A stretch of 64,000 nt of DNA from Xiphydria camelus (taxonomy: Eukaryota > Arthropoda > Insecta > Hymenoptera > Xiphydriidae), in NCBI GenBank assembly GCA_963678675.1, contig OY783193.1, forward strand, positions 5,339,501-5,403,500, read 5' to 3'. Position numbers and translations under genes: made by a program. A model generated the notes under the pieces. It was not told where the DNA came from. It was given only the letters and a program-made list of their open reading frames with translations, and did not search any database. Within the stretch, counting starts at the first letter, position 1; each line of letters starts with the position of its first letter. Shown piece by piece: positions 9,569 to 20,404 of the stretch.

Positions 9569-11610
9569 GTATATCTATTAGCTAATGGTTATTCAATAGT
9601 CTTATCATATCTAATACATCAAAAAGAAATATTTTCCCTCAGGCAACTATAGGTATAGGTTAATAACTTCATCGCGAACACCTTAACATCCATAAACTTC
9701 CACGTCAATTATAATTGACCGCAACGTTACGAAGAGGAACACAATGAGCACTCACGAGCCGAACGTGAATTGCACGTTGCAAACGCTGATGGGAAATGAC
9801 TTATAGTCCCTATAAACGTCGTCTCACCATTTAATCGCTTTACAGTCGCACGTACTCCACGTAAATACGACATAGAGACCTCAACCGAATAATACACCTA
9901 ATTGCCGAGTACTTACCTATACAACATACATATGTATATCGCATCGTGTACTCGGAACGATATCTTACGGATATTGGATCGGGTGAGGCTAATTAAAACA
10001 TAGTTTATCATACTGAAATATGTAAAACATAATGCAAACGATGATATATATTTTTCTCTTCATTATTTAATAAAACAGCGATGTCGAAAATGTTAATGAA
10101 CGTATGTTTTTAGATTTTTTATCGCTCTTTTTACATTTCGTTACCTCGTTGATCAAGTAATATTTCGGCGTCAAGCGGTGTTGTGTACATCTCATTTCTT
10201 TTATCGTTCTTGTGTCTATTATCTGTCAGTCTTCGTTCTCGCTGTATGATGGTAGAGAAAAGAGCTGTCAATATTTTCAATATTCGCCGTCGATAATTAT
10301 GGCACGTAAAAACGCACAGTATTGCCAAGCGTTCATGGCTATTGAAATGTTATTGCTTTTCGTGATATTTCGTCAGGTTCGACAGAATATTTCTCACTGA
10401 GACGGTCATTAAACCACTTTGTTTTCAGAATTTTGAGAATCGTCGATCTTTGGTGCACATTGTTCTTGTATCTTTTCCGCTTCATCTAATCAAATAGTAT
10501 TTTAATTCTTCTATCGAAACCTCCAACTATGAAATCTGCCATAACGCTTGTGTTAAATGTTCATAATTAACGATTAAACATCTTGACGAAATGGTCGTCA
10601 AGAAGTCTGGAAATTTCGTGCACATAAAACGACACTAAATTAGAGTGCATACAAAAATTCAGGTTCTCATATAATATTAGCCACGGTGATTCATATCGTC
10701 CTTATTACCCTGACTAACCATCGTCTGAAAAATTCGCATGTGATATTTTCAAAATTCCCAGAATTCAAAGACGCTCTTTAAAATTGATTCGTCGCAAGAT
10801 CTTAAGTGACGCTACGACTTTCTTCCTATACCCTGCATCCCTTTGCCGCGCTCAAGAAATGCCCGATACGAAACAAGGTCGCCCGACAACGTCGACGGCG
10901 CATCGATAGTTATGCAAATACAGATCGCAGCAGGCGTCACTTTAATGGTAAAGCGATCCATCCGCGGCGGCCTGCGAACGCCGTGGACCGTTTCGAGAAG
11001 ACGCCGAGTGCAGCGCGCCCACCCTTCGAGGACGGACAGTCGGGCGGGCAGGTAGGCAGGCAGGCAGCGAACCAGCCGGCCGCGGGCAGCCTGGCAGGCA
11101 CCTACCGGCAGTATATCACGGCGCAAGGATAAGTTTTTGATCGGCGCTCGCTCGGATGACTCCCCGCTGCTTGACCTCATCACGCCACGCTATGGGGGTC
11201 TTTATAAACCACCATCGACTACGCGTATCCTAATCAGCTTTTGTCTCAAGTCCGCCCGACTCTTCTTAAAAGAGTCTCCGGACGTACGTGCCTACAAATC
11301 AAAGCGACTCGGGAGCTTTACACGACTGGTGACCCGTTGCGGGTCACTCGTCTGGAATTGTCGTCAAAGGCGGCGCGATGGAGTGGTTAGGGATGTGTGG
11401 ATGGGTTTATATTGTTTCTTGCGAAACTGTCGGGGGTTGAATATATGGGACCAACAGGAACCAATTTTACTTCATATTTAAGCGTGAACTGCATACTTAT
11501 ATGTGACATATTTGCTCGTTTTCCTCGTGATACGGATCTTTGTTTATCTGATATTTGATTGAGATTATTCTTCTTTAAAATACGGGAAATTAGGGTATAA
11601 GCGATATTGG
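9569..11610. other. No gene recognised
   Basis: Mostly AT-rich. Positions 10820-11120 are GC-rich and include a degenerate GGCAGGCA tract at 11050-11105. Overlapping frames there (108 and 123 codons on opposite strands) are compositional. Confidence 0.5.
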
Positions 11611-11735
11611 GGTCATTTTCACAACTCGAGTTTAAACCTTAAATCGAGTTAAAACTCTTATTCTCAGACGCTCATTGGTAGAACGGTTAGTTTAAACTCC
11701 ACTTAAGACTTAAATTCAAGTTGTGAAAGTGGCCT
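11611..11735. mobile_element. Foldback element Q upstream of CFAP43
   Basis: GGTCATTTTCACAACTCGAG at the left and AATTCAAGTTGTGAAAGTGG at the right are imperfect inverted copies. Inner arms TTTAAACCTTAAATCGAG and CTTAAGACTTAAA continue the stem. It directly precedes a family D copy. Confidence 0.65.
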
Positions 11736-11736
11736 T

Positions 11737-11887
11737 TACAGGGTAAAAAATTGTGTTGTGTAAACCTATAGACTACTTTCGGTGTTAGATAACAATAGCA
11801 TAAGACTGAATGACGCCACAGATGTGGTATACAGGTCCCCACCGGTGAAAAGGTGTTAAAATTTAACGCCACTTTTTTTATTGCGTA
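11737..11887. mobile_element. Family D element, copy 2, close to the CFAP43 start
   Basis: Opens TACAGGGTAAAAAATTG, contains GGTGTTAGATAACAATAGC, and closes CACTTTTTTTATTGCGTA. Its right end lies 172 bases before the CFAP43 ATG. Confidence 0.75.
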
Positions 11888-12059
11888 GGTACTTAACGGT
11901 TAGGAATATTGTCATTATTGAAGCTGTCTGCGATACGCCTATTGTTTCAACGACCTCTGACGGAACGTCCGCTTTACTAATCTCGAAAATCCGTCCCTGT
12001 CACTTTAAAGGTTAATAGAACTCTACAATTAATTATCAAAACACACCGATAGAGTAGAA

Positions 12060-15000
12060 ATGAGTGGTGACTGGAAAACCGCTTGGGTCAGGGGCGGTAA
12101 AGTCGCGGACTTGACCTGGATCGGCAAAGACGTGCTGGCCTGGTGTTGCGGAATGCACGTGATATTCTTCCACACCGTTCAGAAGAGGGTTTTGTTGCAC
12201 AGCTGCTCGCAGCCCTCCACCGGCGAGGGTGCTTCCTGCCTATCGGGTCACCCAACCCTATCGCTATTCGCTTACTCGGAGAAGGCGGTAAATCCCAGAA
12301 TTCTCATATACCACTTTCCCTCGATGGACAAGGTGTCGGAGTGCGCCAAGGGTTGCCCGAACGGCCATTACTTGGCGACAGCCTTCACCGTGCACGACTA
12401 CATCGTCACCCTCGACTCGTATCCGCACTTCCAACTCACCGTGTGGTCCTGGAGAACCGGCGAGAAAGTGACAGCGGTGAACAGTCCTGTGCTGGACGCG
12501 GATGGTCAGGCGTTGAGAGCCACAACCTCGGGGCGAACCTTCGTCGCTCAGCTGGGAAGGGATTCGGGGAAACTGTACGTCTGGGAGTTGAACGTCGCTG
12601 CCAAGACGGTCATCTTCGAGGAGAGCCAAATCATCTTGCCACCGCACAGCACGAGTGGTCGCGCCTATCCGTACTGGATGGACTGGTCCCCGGATCCACT
12701 GGAGCCTCTCCTAGCCGTGACCGATCGCGACAGTCACGTGTATCTGAGCAACCGCGACGGCACCAACGTCTACCGCATAGCCCTGTCCACCCGCTGCACC
12801 ATCTGTCTGGACTACCAACCCCCGTCGGTCTGCTGGTACCGCGGCGGTCTGGTACTGAAGACGACCTACTGCCAGATCAAGTACTACCGGAAGACCGAGC
12901 CCAACGCGGCTTGGCGCAAGCAGTGGTACATGAAGATCGACGCGAAGCCTTACATACTCACATCGCATCCCGTCAAGAGCGATCGTGTGTTCTATTACAC
13001 CTTTGAAGGTCATCTCACGCAGATCAGTTTCCCCGACGGATCGGGAGAACCGACCACGGTGGATCGTCTGTTCTACGGAGGGATCGCGCGTTTCGTCGAC
13101 TTCGTCTACCCCTGGGGCCATCACCTGGTGACCAGCGACGACGGCAAGCAGATCCTGGTCCTCGACTCCTACGTGGGAAATCAAGTGGGAGGGACCGATC
13201 TTCGCCTCACCGGCGACATCCTGTGCATGATCTCCCACCCCGATCTGCCGCTGATCGCCGCGAGCACCGCGACTGGCGAACTCCTCCTCGTCAGTCTCAT
13301 CGAGCCCGAGAACCCGCAGGTCATCGTTCACTTTCACCTGCAACGCGAGGAGCTGGACCGACTGAAGTTCTCCCAATCCGGCAGATACGTCGTGGCCGCG
13401 CAATCCAGCACGGGCCACTGCTTCTGCCTGAATGTGCCGCGCGCGAAGCGCGCCGCGGTGATCGGACGATTAGAGGCGAAGCGTCAGATAGCGGACGTGG
13501 TGCTCTACGACGTGCGAGGCTACGTCAAGCTCTTCGTGCTGTTGGTATCGTCCAAGATCGCTGCGGTCGGTCACCAAATTCTCATCTTCGACTTGCCCGC
13601 CGGGCAGCAGCGCTTCGTCGAGCCCAATTACGTCATCGAGACGGTCAACAGCTATCGATACCTGTGCTACGGTCCCGGCAGTCCCACGACTCTCGTAGGC
13701 ACGCCGTACCTGTCGAAGCACCTGCAGGTCCTGGGAGTGCAGAACTGGAAGGAACTGACCCTGCTGAACGCGATGACTTCGGGTCACCAGTTGCGCAAAG
13801 CGAGGTTGCACACCGATCGTCGCTGGCTCACCACCGCTGGGGTCGACGGGATCGTCCTGGTCAGGGGTAAAACGTTACGCACCTGCGTGGCGGCGTTGAT
13901 GCCTCATCACAGGCGCGACTTCGGCGCGGTTAAGGCGATCGCGAAGGCGTCGGGCGACTTGATCGTTTCTCTCGGCTATGATGGCTCGATCGTGGCATCC
14001 AAGTTGACGAAGAGCGAAGAGGGGGACCACCGCGAACTCAAAGAGCTGTATCGACGGGACTCCGAAGAGTACGAGAAGAGGAGGAAGAAGACGATAGCGG
14101 ATTACGGGGCGCTGGAACAAGTCGTCGTCGACATGCTGAAGATGCGCCAGCAGGATTTCGCTCCACCGGAGGAGCGAAAGGGGAAGACGTGGGTCGAGTG
14201 GAAGCAGGAGAAGAAGATGGAAGAGCAAGCGCGCGAGTGTGCCGCGAGAAAGAGCAAGATCCTCGCCGACTTTGCCACGTTAAAGGCCAAGGTCGTTCAA
14301 CTGTTGAACGACAACGAGATCTGTCCGGAGATCGAGCGGCTGCCCGTAGCGGCCTTCGATCTCGACAAAGTGACGCGCGAGCAGAGGATGAAAACGGCCA
14401 AGGACGAGCGGGAGGACGTGCGGCTGGAGCTGGAGTCGAACTGCGCGTCGATGGACCGCGTGACGCAATGGCTCAAGTCGACGTTCTGGGACACTCAGAA
14501 ATTAATGGGCCAGGCTATCCTCGCCATCTTCGGCTCCACCGAGGTCACCAACTACCCCTTCGCCGCAATGCATCCCCACGCCAAGGATTATCTCGAGTGG
14601 GCGAGATTCTCGAAGTTCATCGTCACGAGCTTGGTGGAGGGTGAGACGTTTTGTCCTTGGAATCCCTACACGAGGTCTCAACTGGAACTGGAGTTGAACA
14701 AACGAGCAAAGCTGCACCGTGCCGACGAGAAACGTTCGATAGACGCTCTGCTCGACGACGACGAAGAGGATGTCGAAGTCGACCCCGAAGAGCTGGAGGA
14801 TCAGCGAGCCAAGGAAGGCATGACGACCTATCGATACATCGAGCAGTCGGCCAACTTCTTCTCCCAATTCGAGTCGTACGGCTACGTGCAGATGCTGCTG
14901 GACAAGCGACACCTGGCCGACGACAGCTTCAAACTTCGCGCCCACTTCAACAAGCTCTTCAACGAAGTGTACGCGGTGAAGGAGCGCGAGATGGCGTTGG

Positions 15001-16946
15001 TGCGCGAACGGAACGAGAGGATACGTTACATCGACTCGGAGCTGAAGCTGATGTTCGATCAGTCCGTGCCCGAGATGTCGCTCGACCCCGAGTGGCACCG
15101 CGCGGAGAAGCCCGAGACCATCCTGAGAGTCCTGGACCACGAGGTCGAGGCGAGGCCTTATATCTCGCCGTCGCAGCAAGACATTCTCGACCGGCAGGCC
15201 GCCGAGGCGGAGCGACAACGACTGTTACTACTGGCCGACGACTTTCGCGAGAAGGCGCTGATCGCGATGATGGACGGCGTGCTGGAGGTGCGCTGGGAAG
15301 ACGTCATCAAGAAGGACGTGCCGGTACCGAATTGCGTGCTGATTAAATCGCCCGATCAGTACACGTCCGAAGACATCCTCGCGATTCAGCAGTACGAGAA
15401 GGACGTGGACTTCCTGGCGAGGGAGCGAGCGCGATACAGGCGCATCCTCGAGGCGGACTTCGTCAAGGTCAGCGCCGTGCTCAAGGAGGGCGTCGAGAAG
15501 TTCAACGCGAGGCTCGAGGATCTCTTCCAAGTCAGAATGAAGATCGAAGCCGCGGTCCAGCAGCTGAGCCTGCGCTACATACGCAGCTGCCTGAGAAACA
15601 TGTACAAGGTCGACGCGTTCGGGCGAGACGACGCCATCAGGCGCAACATTTCCGAGAAGCAGCGACATCAGACGACCCTCCACGAGCAGCTTCGCGCCTT
15701 TCAGAACGTCATCGCGGAGCTCCGCGCGCAGCAGGAGAACCTCGCGACGCGCGACAAGGCGCACGAGAGGAAGTTCAACGCCGAGTTCCCCGGGACGAGC
15801 AAGGCGATCGTCGAGCTGCTTCAGCGTCAGTATAAGAGGCGTCCGCGCGGTCCGTCGAAGACGATGACCGCCTCCGAGCTGAGCGACCTTGGCAGGTGCA
15901 TCCCGACGACCGCTAGACCCGCCTACCTCGCGGCCGAGTCGGCCGAGTACTTGAGGGGACTGGAGGCCTTGGACGTGCGACCCGCTACCTTGCCGCAGTC
16001 GGTGGACGCGGCCCTCTGGGAGCACCTGGTGCGCATTCGCAGGCAGAAGGTGGACGTCGAGCTCAGAACGAAGGCCGTCCTCGCCGAGCTATCCAGCGCG
16101 GAGAACACAGTGGCCCTCTTCAACGATAAAATAGTCAAGAGCAAGAACGACGCGGAAGCGCTGTGCGAGGAGCTCGCCAAGTTGCGCCGCGACGGGCAAG
16201 ACTTCGAGTTCGACGTGGAGCTGCAATTGGTCCTGAAGATGGGCCAGGTGGAGATACAGCCCCGCGGCAGTCGCAGCCGTGACACCGGCGACGCGATCTT
16301 CGTGCCGCGCGGCGAGGTGGAGCTGGTCAACGAGGCGATACTCGCTTCCGGCGCCGAGAAGCTGAGGTCGATGAATCGCACGAGCAACTTCCGGCGCGGC
16401 ACGCTCTTCCGGGAGTGGGAGCACAGGTGCTACAAGATGAAGATCGAGGATCTCGAGCGCGAGCTGCGTCACGTCGAGGACGTCTCGGTGACACGCGAGA
16501 TCCAGGCGTTCCTGCGGAGGAGAGCGGCGGGACTGCGCGAGGACAAAACCCCGCAGCAGCTCGAGCGAGAGCTCGACGCGATGCGGAAGACTTTCGAGAA
16601 GAGGCTGAGGAACTGGGTGATCAAGCTGGAGGATACCGAAGGGAAGATCGAGCGGACCAGGAGGAGCAACGCGGCGTTGGATAAGAAGATAACGGAAATG
16701 AACGTGGCGAGGTGCGAGATGGAGCTGCGGAGGGATCCTATCGCCGAGGAGAGGCAGCGAGAGTACCTCGACCGCCGGATGAGGGTCGTCGTTCAGAGGT
16801 CTAATCTGATCAGGAAACTCCAGGATAATTACGGGGAGTTGTTGATCCTGCAGACGGAGTACGAGTTGCTGCGATTGCGGCGGTATCCCGCTTTCAAGTT
16901 CTTTAAAACGCTGGACGACGACGGGAAGAAGAGGGGGGCTTGTTAG
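12060..16946 (+). CDS. CFAP43: CFAP43-like axonemal WD-repeat and coiled-coil protein, single exon
   Basis: A 1628-residue uninterrupted frame. Residues 1-650 read as WD/beta-propeller sequence, with recurrent WSW, LTVWSWR and LYVWEL type strands. The opening TAWVRG, WCCGMHVIFF and YHFPSM segments line up with the opening of vertebrate CFAP43 as I recall it. From about 680 to the end the chain is Lys/Glu/Arg-rich coiled coil with an acidic DDDEEDVEVDPEELED patch near 900. The length is close to human CFAP43 (about 1665). In the family, CFAP43 and CFAP44 form the tether/tether-head complex that anchors inner-arm dynein f/I1 on doublet microtubules, so a role in sperm flagella or sensory cilia is expected. 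The start at 12060 is chosen because the conserved sequence begins within ten residues of it. No introns interrupt 4.9 kb, unlike the many-exon vertebrate gene. CFAP44 is the main alternative identity. Confidence 0.8.
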   Translation: MSGDWKTAWVRGGKVADLTWIGKDVLAWCCGMHVIFFHTVQKRVLLHSCSQPSTGEGASCLSGHPTLSLFAYSEKAVNPRILIYHFPSMDKVSECAKGCPNGHYLATAFTVHDYIVTLDSYPHFQLTVWSWRTGEKVTAVNSPVLDADGQALRATTSGRTFVAQLGRDSGKLYVWELNVAAKTVIFEESQIILPPHSTSGRAYPYWMDWSPDPLEPLLAVTDRDSHVYLSNRDGTNVYRIALSTRCTICLDYQPPSVCWYRGGLVLKTTYCQIKYYRKTEPNAAWRKQWYMKIDAKPYILTSHPVKSDRVFYYTFEGHLTQISFPDGSGEPTTVDRLFYGGIARFVDFVYPWGHHLVTSDDGKQILVLDSYVGNQVGGTDLRLTGDILCMISHPDLPLIAASTATGELLLVSLIEPENPQVIVHFHLQREELDRLKFSQSGRYVVAAQSSTGHCFCLNVPRAKRAAVIGRLEAKRQIADVVLYDVRGYVKLFVLLVSSKIAAVGHQILIFDLPAGQQRFVEPNYVIETVNSYRYLCYGPGSPTTLVGTPYLSKHLQVLGVQNWKELTLLNAMTSGHQLRKARLHTDRRWLTTAGVDGIVLVRGKTLRTCVAALMPHHRRDFGAVKAIAKASGDLIVSLGYDGSIVASKLTKSEEGDHRELKELYRRDSEEYEKRRKKTIADYGALEQVVVDMLKMRQQDFAPPEERKGKTWVEWKQEKKMEEQARECAARKSKILADFATLKAKVVQLLNDNEICPEIERLPVAAFDLDKVTREQRMKTAKDEREDVRLELESNCASMDRVTQWLKSTFWDTQKLMGQAILAIFGSTEVTNYPFAAMHPHAKDYLEWARFSKFIVTSLVEGETFCPWNPYTRSQLELELNKRAKLHRADEKRSIDALLDDDEEDVEVDPEELEDQRAKEGMTTYRYIEQSANFFSQFESYGYVQMLLDKRHLADDSFKLRAHFNKLFNEVYAVKEREMALVRERNERIRYIDSELKLMFDQSVPEMSLDPEWHRAEKPETILRVLDHEVEARPYISPSQQDILDRQAAEAERQRLLLLADDFREKALIAMMDGVLEVRWEDVIKKDVPVPNCVLIKSPDQYTSEDILAIQQYEKDVDFLARERARYRRILEADFVKVSAVLKEGVEKFNARLEDLFQVRMKIEAAVQQLSLRYIRSCLRNMYKVDAFGRDDAIRRNISEKQRHQTTLHEQLRAFQNVIAELRAQQENLATRDKAHERKFNAEFPGTSKAIVELLQRQYKRRPRGPSKTMTASELSDLGRCIPTTARPAYLAAESAEYLRGLEALDVRPATLPQSVDAALWEHLVRIRRQKVDVELRTKAVLAELSSAENTVALFNDKIVKSKNDAEALCEELAKLRRDGQDFEFDVELQLVLKMGQVEIQPRGSRSRDTGDAIFVPRGEVELVNEAILASGAEKLRSMNRTSNFRRGTLFREWEHRCYKMKIEDLERELRHVEDVSVTREIQAFLRRRAAGLREDKTPQQLERELDAMRKTFEKRLRNWVIKLEDTEGKIERTRRSNAALDKKITEMNVARCEMELRRDPIAEERQREYLDRRMRVVVQRSNLIRKLQDNYGELLILQTEYELLRLRRYPAFKFFKTLDDDGKKRGAC

Positions 16947-17135
16947 AGTTTAGCGCTTTGCGGGCGAGGCGAATTTTCTGTCGATTCGTAACACGAGGGG
17001 GATCGGAAGGACGAAGATAAGAGGGGCCAGAGCAGCGCGAAGGCGTTCCTCGTATGTATAGATATAAGGTCCAGTGCGAATATAGTCGTTAATGTTTCAG
17101 CTTCGCGTACGCGGACACAAATTTTGATACAAACA

Positions 17136-17358
17136 GTACACCAATTGCTGCAAATTGTAACACAGTCTACTCTTATTGTGTCACAGGCGTAGGGCAATGT
17201 TAAATCAACAGCGCAGAAGAATGTAAGATTTGCCAGGAAAGTGTAAAATTAACAGCATAGTCGGATGCAGTTTACATGTCGAGTAATTAATTGTACGCAA
17301 AGTTTAGTTGTATTTAAGAGAATATATTTACAACTTTGACACTTTGTAAAGCCAACAT
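17136..17358. repeat. Interspersed repeat P, copy 1
   Basis: Shares with 30413-30612 the segments CTGCAAATT.., AACACAGTCTA, GACAATGTTAAAT-like, AATGTAAGATTT, CCAGGAAA and ATATATTTACAACTTTGA in the same order. The copies are diverged. It overlaps the presumed CFAP43 3' flank. An AATATA at 17321-17326 could act as a weak poly(A) signal, but no canonical AATAAA is near. Confidence 0.65.
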
Positions 17359-18476
17359 CATCATTTTTTATCCATGTAACAAACTTCCCTCGTAAAGAAC
17401 ATTAGTATATTTAGTCGAGTCAATGAATGATTTGATTGAAAAGAAAAACTGACTAAAGACCGACTAACTCGAAGTAACCGAATATTCGACTCGACGCTGA
17501 ATCGTAACGGCAGGATTTCCTCCTCGCCCAACAATTTTTCTCCCCCGTCTTCAACAAAACCGCGCGCGTCTCGTTAGACCCTTCGGAACCGACGCGAGCG
17601 TACGAATCAATTTAATCTGGGAACATTCCCAGGTGGCCCTTAGGGCGCTATTTTATCCGAGAAAAGTGGAAAATCATCGGGCGACGATTAGGTATCAAAA
17701 ATGGGTGTGTACCCACTTTCGATGTAGTCCGCGCGCGTCCTTTTGATCCTCGCGAAGCCGAGTGGCTTCCAACACCGTCTCGTCGTCGCCTCGCCTCCGT
17801 ACCGATCGACCCTCTCTCGAATGCGAGCGCGGCTGGCGGACCGTGACCCATTGTCCACGGGCGACAATATAAATATTTATTATTAATGGCGGTATGAAAG
17901 CCGAAGAGCTTTCATTGACGAAAGCCGAAGAGCCGCTGTGGTTTTTACGAGCGTCCCACTAAATATTTGGCCGCCCGAGAATTCTTCGCTATCACCCCAT
18001 CCCGGCAGCCGCGACTCCACCGCGCGAACGCGAGACGTGTCGCTCTTTCGGGGTTATTAATCATCCGACCCGATGTCGACGCACGCAAGGCCCCCGACTA
18101 CCGCGCAGTCGATCGACGACACTACAGAATGTGCGTACGTTTTTTTCCGCTCCCGAGGGGGACCTTTCACAGATTCGGTTTCGGTATTTCACTCGCGCGT
18201 GTACCTATTCTTTGCGAGGTAGATCGTTTCGTCGTTCGAATGTAGAAAGATTTTCCGATCCCGCGTTCGATATTATTTGGTGTTTCATTCGCATTTTGTT
18301 ACACTCGCGTTGGAGTACAGTTTTTGATTAACGCTACGTTGTAAGTATACTTTAGATTCGAGCCCTTTCGTTCGATTGGAAAAAAATAATTATTCTTGTC
18401 GTGTATCGCAGAAATAATGTGCCTGCAATATCTCTGTAACGAAAAAATCTCATAAATATTTTTTTTTGCAGCAGTA
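17359..18476. other. No gene recognised
   Basis: Mixed composition. The only structure noticed is a short direct repeat, GAAAGCCGAAGAG, present twice between 17895 and 17935. No supported exon. Confidence 0.5.
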
Positions 18477-18898
18477 GGGGAGATCGGGGTAGGTTGCAAC
18501 GAATTTCACATGTTTTCTTTTTTCCCCATTTTACTGAAAATTAGGATTAGTTTTCGAGAACTATGTAATATAGTTTAACCTATTGGGAATGAAATTATGG
18601 GACAATATTAAAGTTATTTAAAAAATCGATGGAGTTATAATGGAGAACAATAGTCTATATGCGCGTGTTGCAATGTGCCCCACACACGTGTGTTGCATCA
18701 GTGCTTGGGCACATTGAACCACTTAACTTTTTGAAGAACTTTTCAATACTTATTAAGTTATTAGCATATAATTAATTAACAGAACTCCTTTAAATATCCT
18801 AAAACACAGTTAATACAAATAAAATAAGCATCGTTATTAGCACATAAAGAATGTGCCCACCCTAGTTAGAAAAAATTGATGTGTTGCAACCTGCCCCG
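18477..18898. mobile_element. Element T with GGGGTAGGTTGCAAC ends
   Basis: GGGGTAGGTTGCAACGAA near the left end and GTTGCAACCTGCCCC at the right end are inverted copies. Internal GTTGCAATGTGCCCC and GTGCCCACCCTAG repeat the theme. The 422 bp element lacks an open frame, so it is non-autonomous. Confidence 0.7.
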
Positions 18899-20168
18899 TT
18901 TTTCTCGTGTATGTATATTTTTTTCCATTGTATGACTATCGGTCATTTACATTTTCAATTTTGTAAAATTTCCTTTCCTTTTATTTATTTTATTTCATTC
19001 ATCACATTTTATTTATGTCATATTATTCATTTCATTTATTTTACTTCATTTATTTTATTTCATTCATTTTTTTTCATTAATTTCATTTCATGCCTTTGTT
19101 CTGGTCATTCGCTGACTAAAGGTTACTTTGCGTAAAAGAACTATAAATCTCTCTTCAACGCTAAATCAACTGTATGTATAAAAATAAAAAAAATACGACT
19201 TCACTCTTAGGAAGGAAAAAACCCCTAAGACTGCAAGAGCGAAAGGTAGCACTTTGAAATTTATTTCCTCCCCGTAACTCTTCACGCGTTTTGTGTTGCT
19301 TCGTACACTCTTTCAGAGTCCTCTTCAATCAGTCTTTTATTCAAACTCCCTTAAATATTAATAATGCATTGTAGTAGTATTTTGATACTGTATTATCGAA
19401 AACTTGTATCGCGTGGGAAAATTGTGGTACCTAATATATAATTTGATGAACTTATAAATTTATTTTCATTTTCATAAAAATTAAAAATGTGTTCGATATT
19501 CTCGAGTGAATAGTTTATCATTATGTGTAATCACGATCGTTGTGAAAAATGCCAATATTTCCGGATGATTCGCAGAATTTTGGACGCCGTTTCGAAATGA
19601 ATTTCAATCGTTAACGATTTCTGAAGCTCACATTGCGCGGGTCAGTTTCTATTCGCGAGCACAAAATTCGCATGGCGTGTGTCGTATATCTGACACGCGG
19701 AAATATCGCATTACCGCGTCGGCCATGTAGCGCGTGGCATCGCCCCGGTGATATTGGAAAAGCCGCGGCACTCCAATCAATGCAAATCAAATCGAGAGCC
19801 GTGAATACGGAGAGTAGCGTATAGTCAAATCAACTGAATAAAAGCTTCATGAATGTAAAAGACCGGCGGATGCTAACCATGCGAGCCAATCTGGTAATGC
19901 GTCTTTCCTCGGGAAACGGGGAAAATATTTACGTTCCCCGCGCGCGGACCGGTCTTTTTATCGTTGCCGCTCGTACGCGCGAATCGACTCTGGAGTCTCG
20001 GTGGACTTTTTTAAAGAATCACTGTACTTTTTCGTAAGGTACTCCTCTTGCACTGTATCTAAACGTTACATTTTGTTTTTGCAAAAAAAAAAGAGGGGAA
20101 ATACTTCTTGATTTTTATCGAGAAGATAGTTTATTTGTAGGTATATAGTGAACTTATTATACCGAGTG
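18899..20168. other. No gene; TTTCATT-rich low-complexity tract
   Basis: Positions 18968-19092 consist of degenerate TTTCATT/TTTATT repeats. The 84-codon frame there is a by-product. The rest has no supported gene. Confidence 0.55.
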
Positions 20169-20404
20169 TACACTGAACAAATATGATTAGTAATGTTAAC
20201 CAAATTTTCGTGGATATAGGAACAACGAAATATTTTTATCGCGAAAATAATTTAGAAACATTACGTAGCCACAATCAATATTTATTCGTCGTAACCAAAC
20301 ATGTTGTTATCCCAATACAAATATTTCGTTGTTCCCCTGTCGACGAAAGTTTGGTTAACATAGTAATAATGTTAATAAATCAAGTAATCATTTTTCTCGG
20401 TGTA
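20169..20404. mobile_element. Family K element, copy 1
   Basis: Opens TACACTGAACAAATATGATT and closes ATCATTTTTCTCGGTGTA. Inner arms TAATGTTAACCAAATTTTCG and CGAAAGTTTGGTTAACATAG are inverted copies, as are the arms containing GGAACAACGAAATATT and AATATTTCGTTGTTCC. A diverged copy lies at 54344-54584. Confidence 0.8.

Noticed and set aside
18968..19092. 84-codon Phe/Ile/His-rich frame resembling a membrane protein
   Set aside because: Product of TTTCATT low-complexity DNA.
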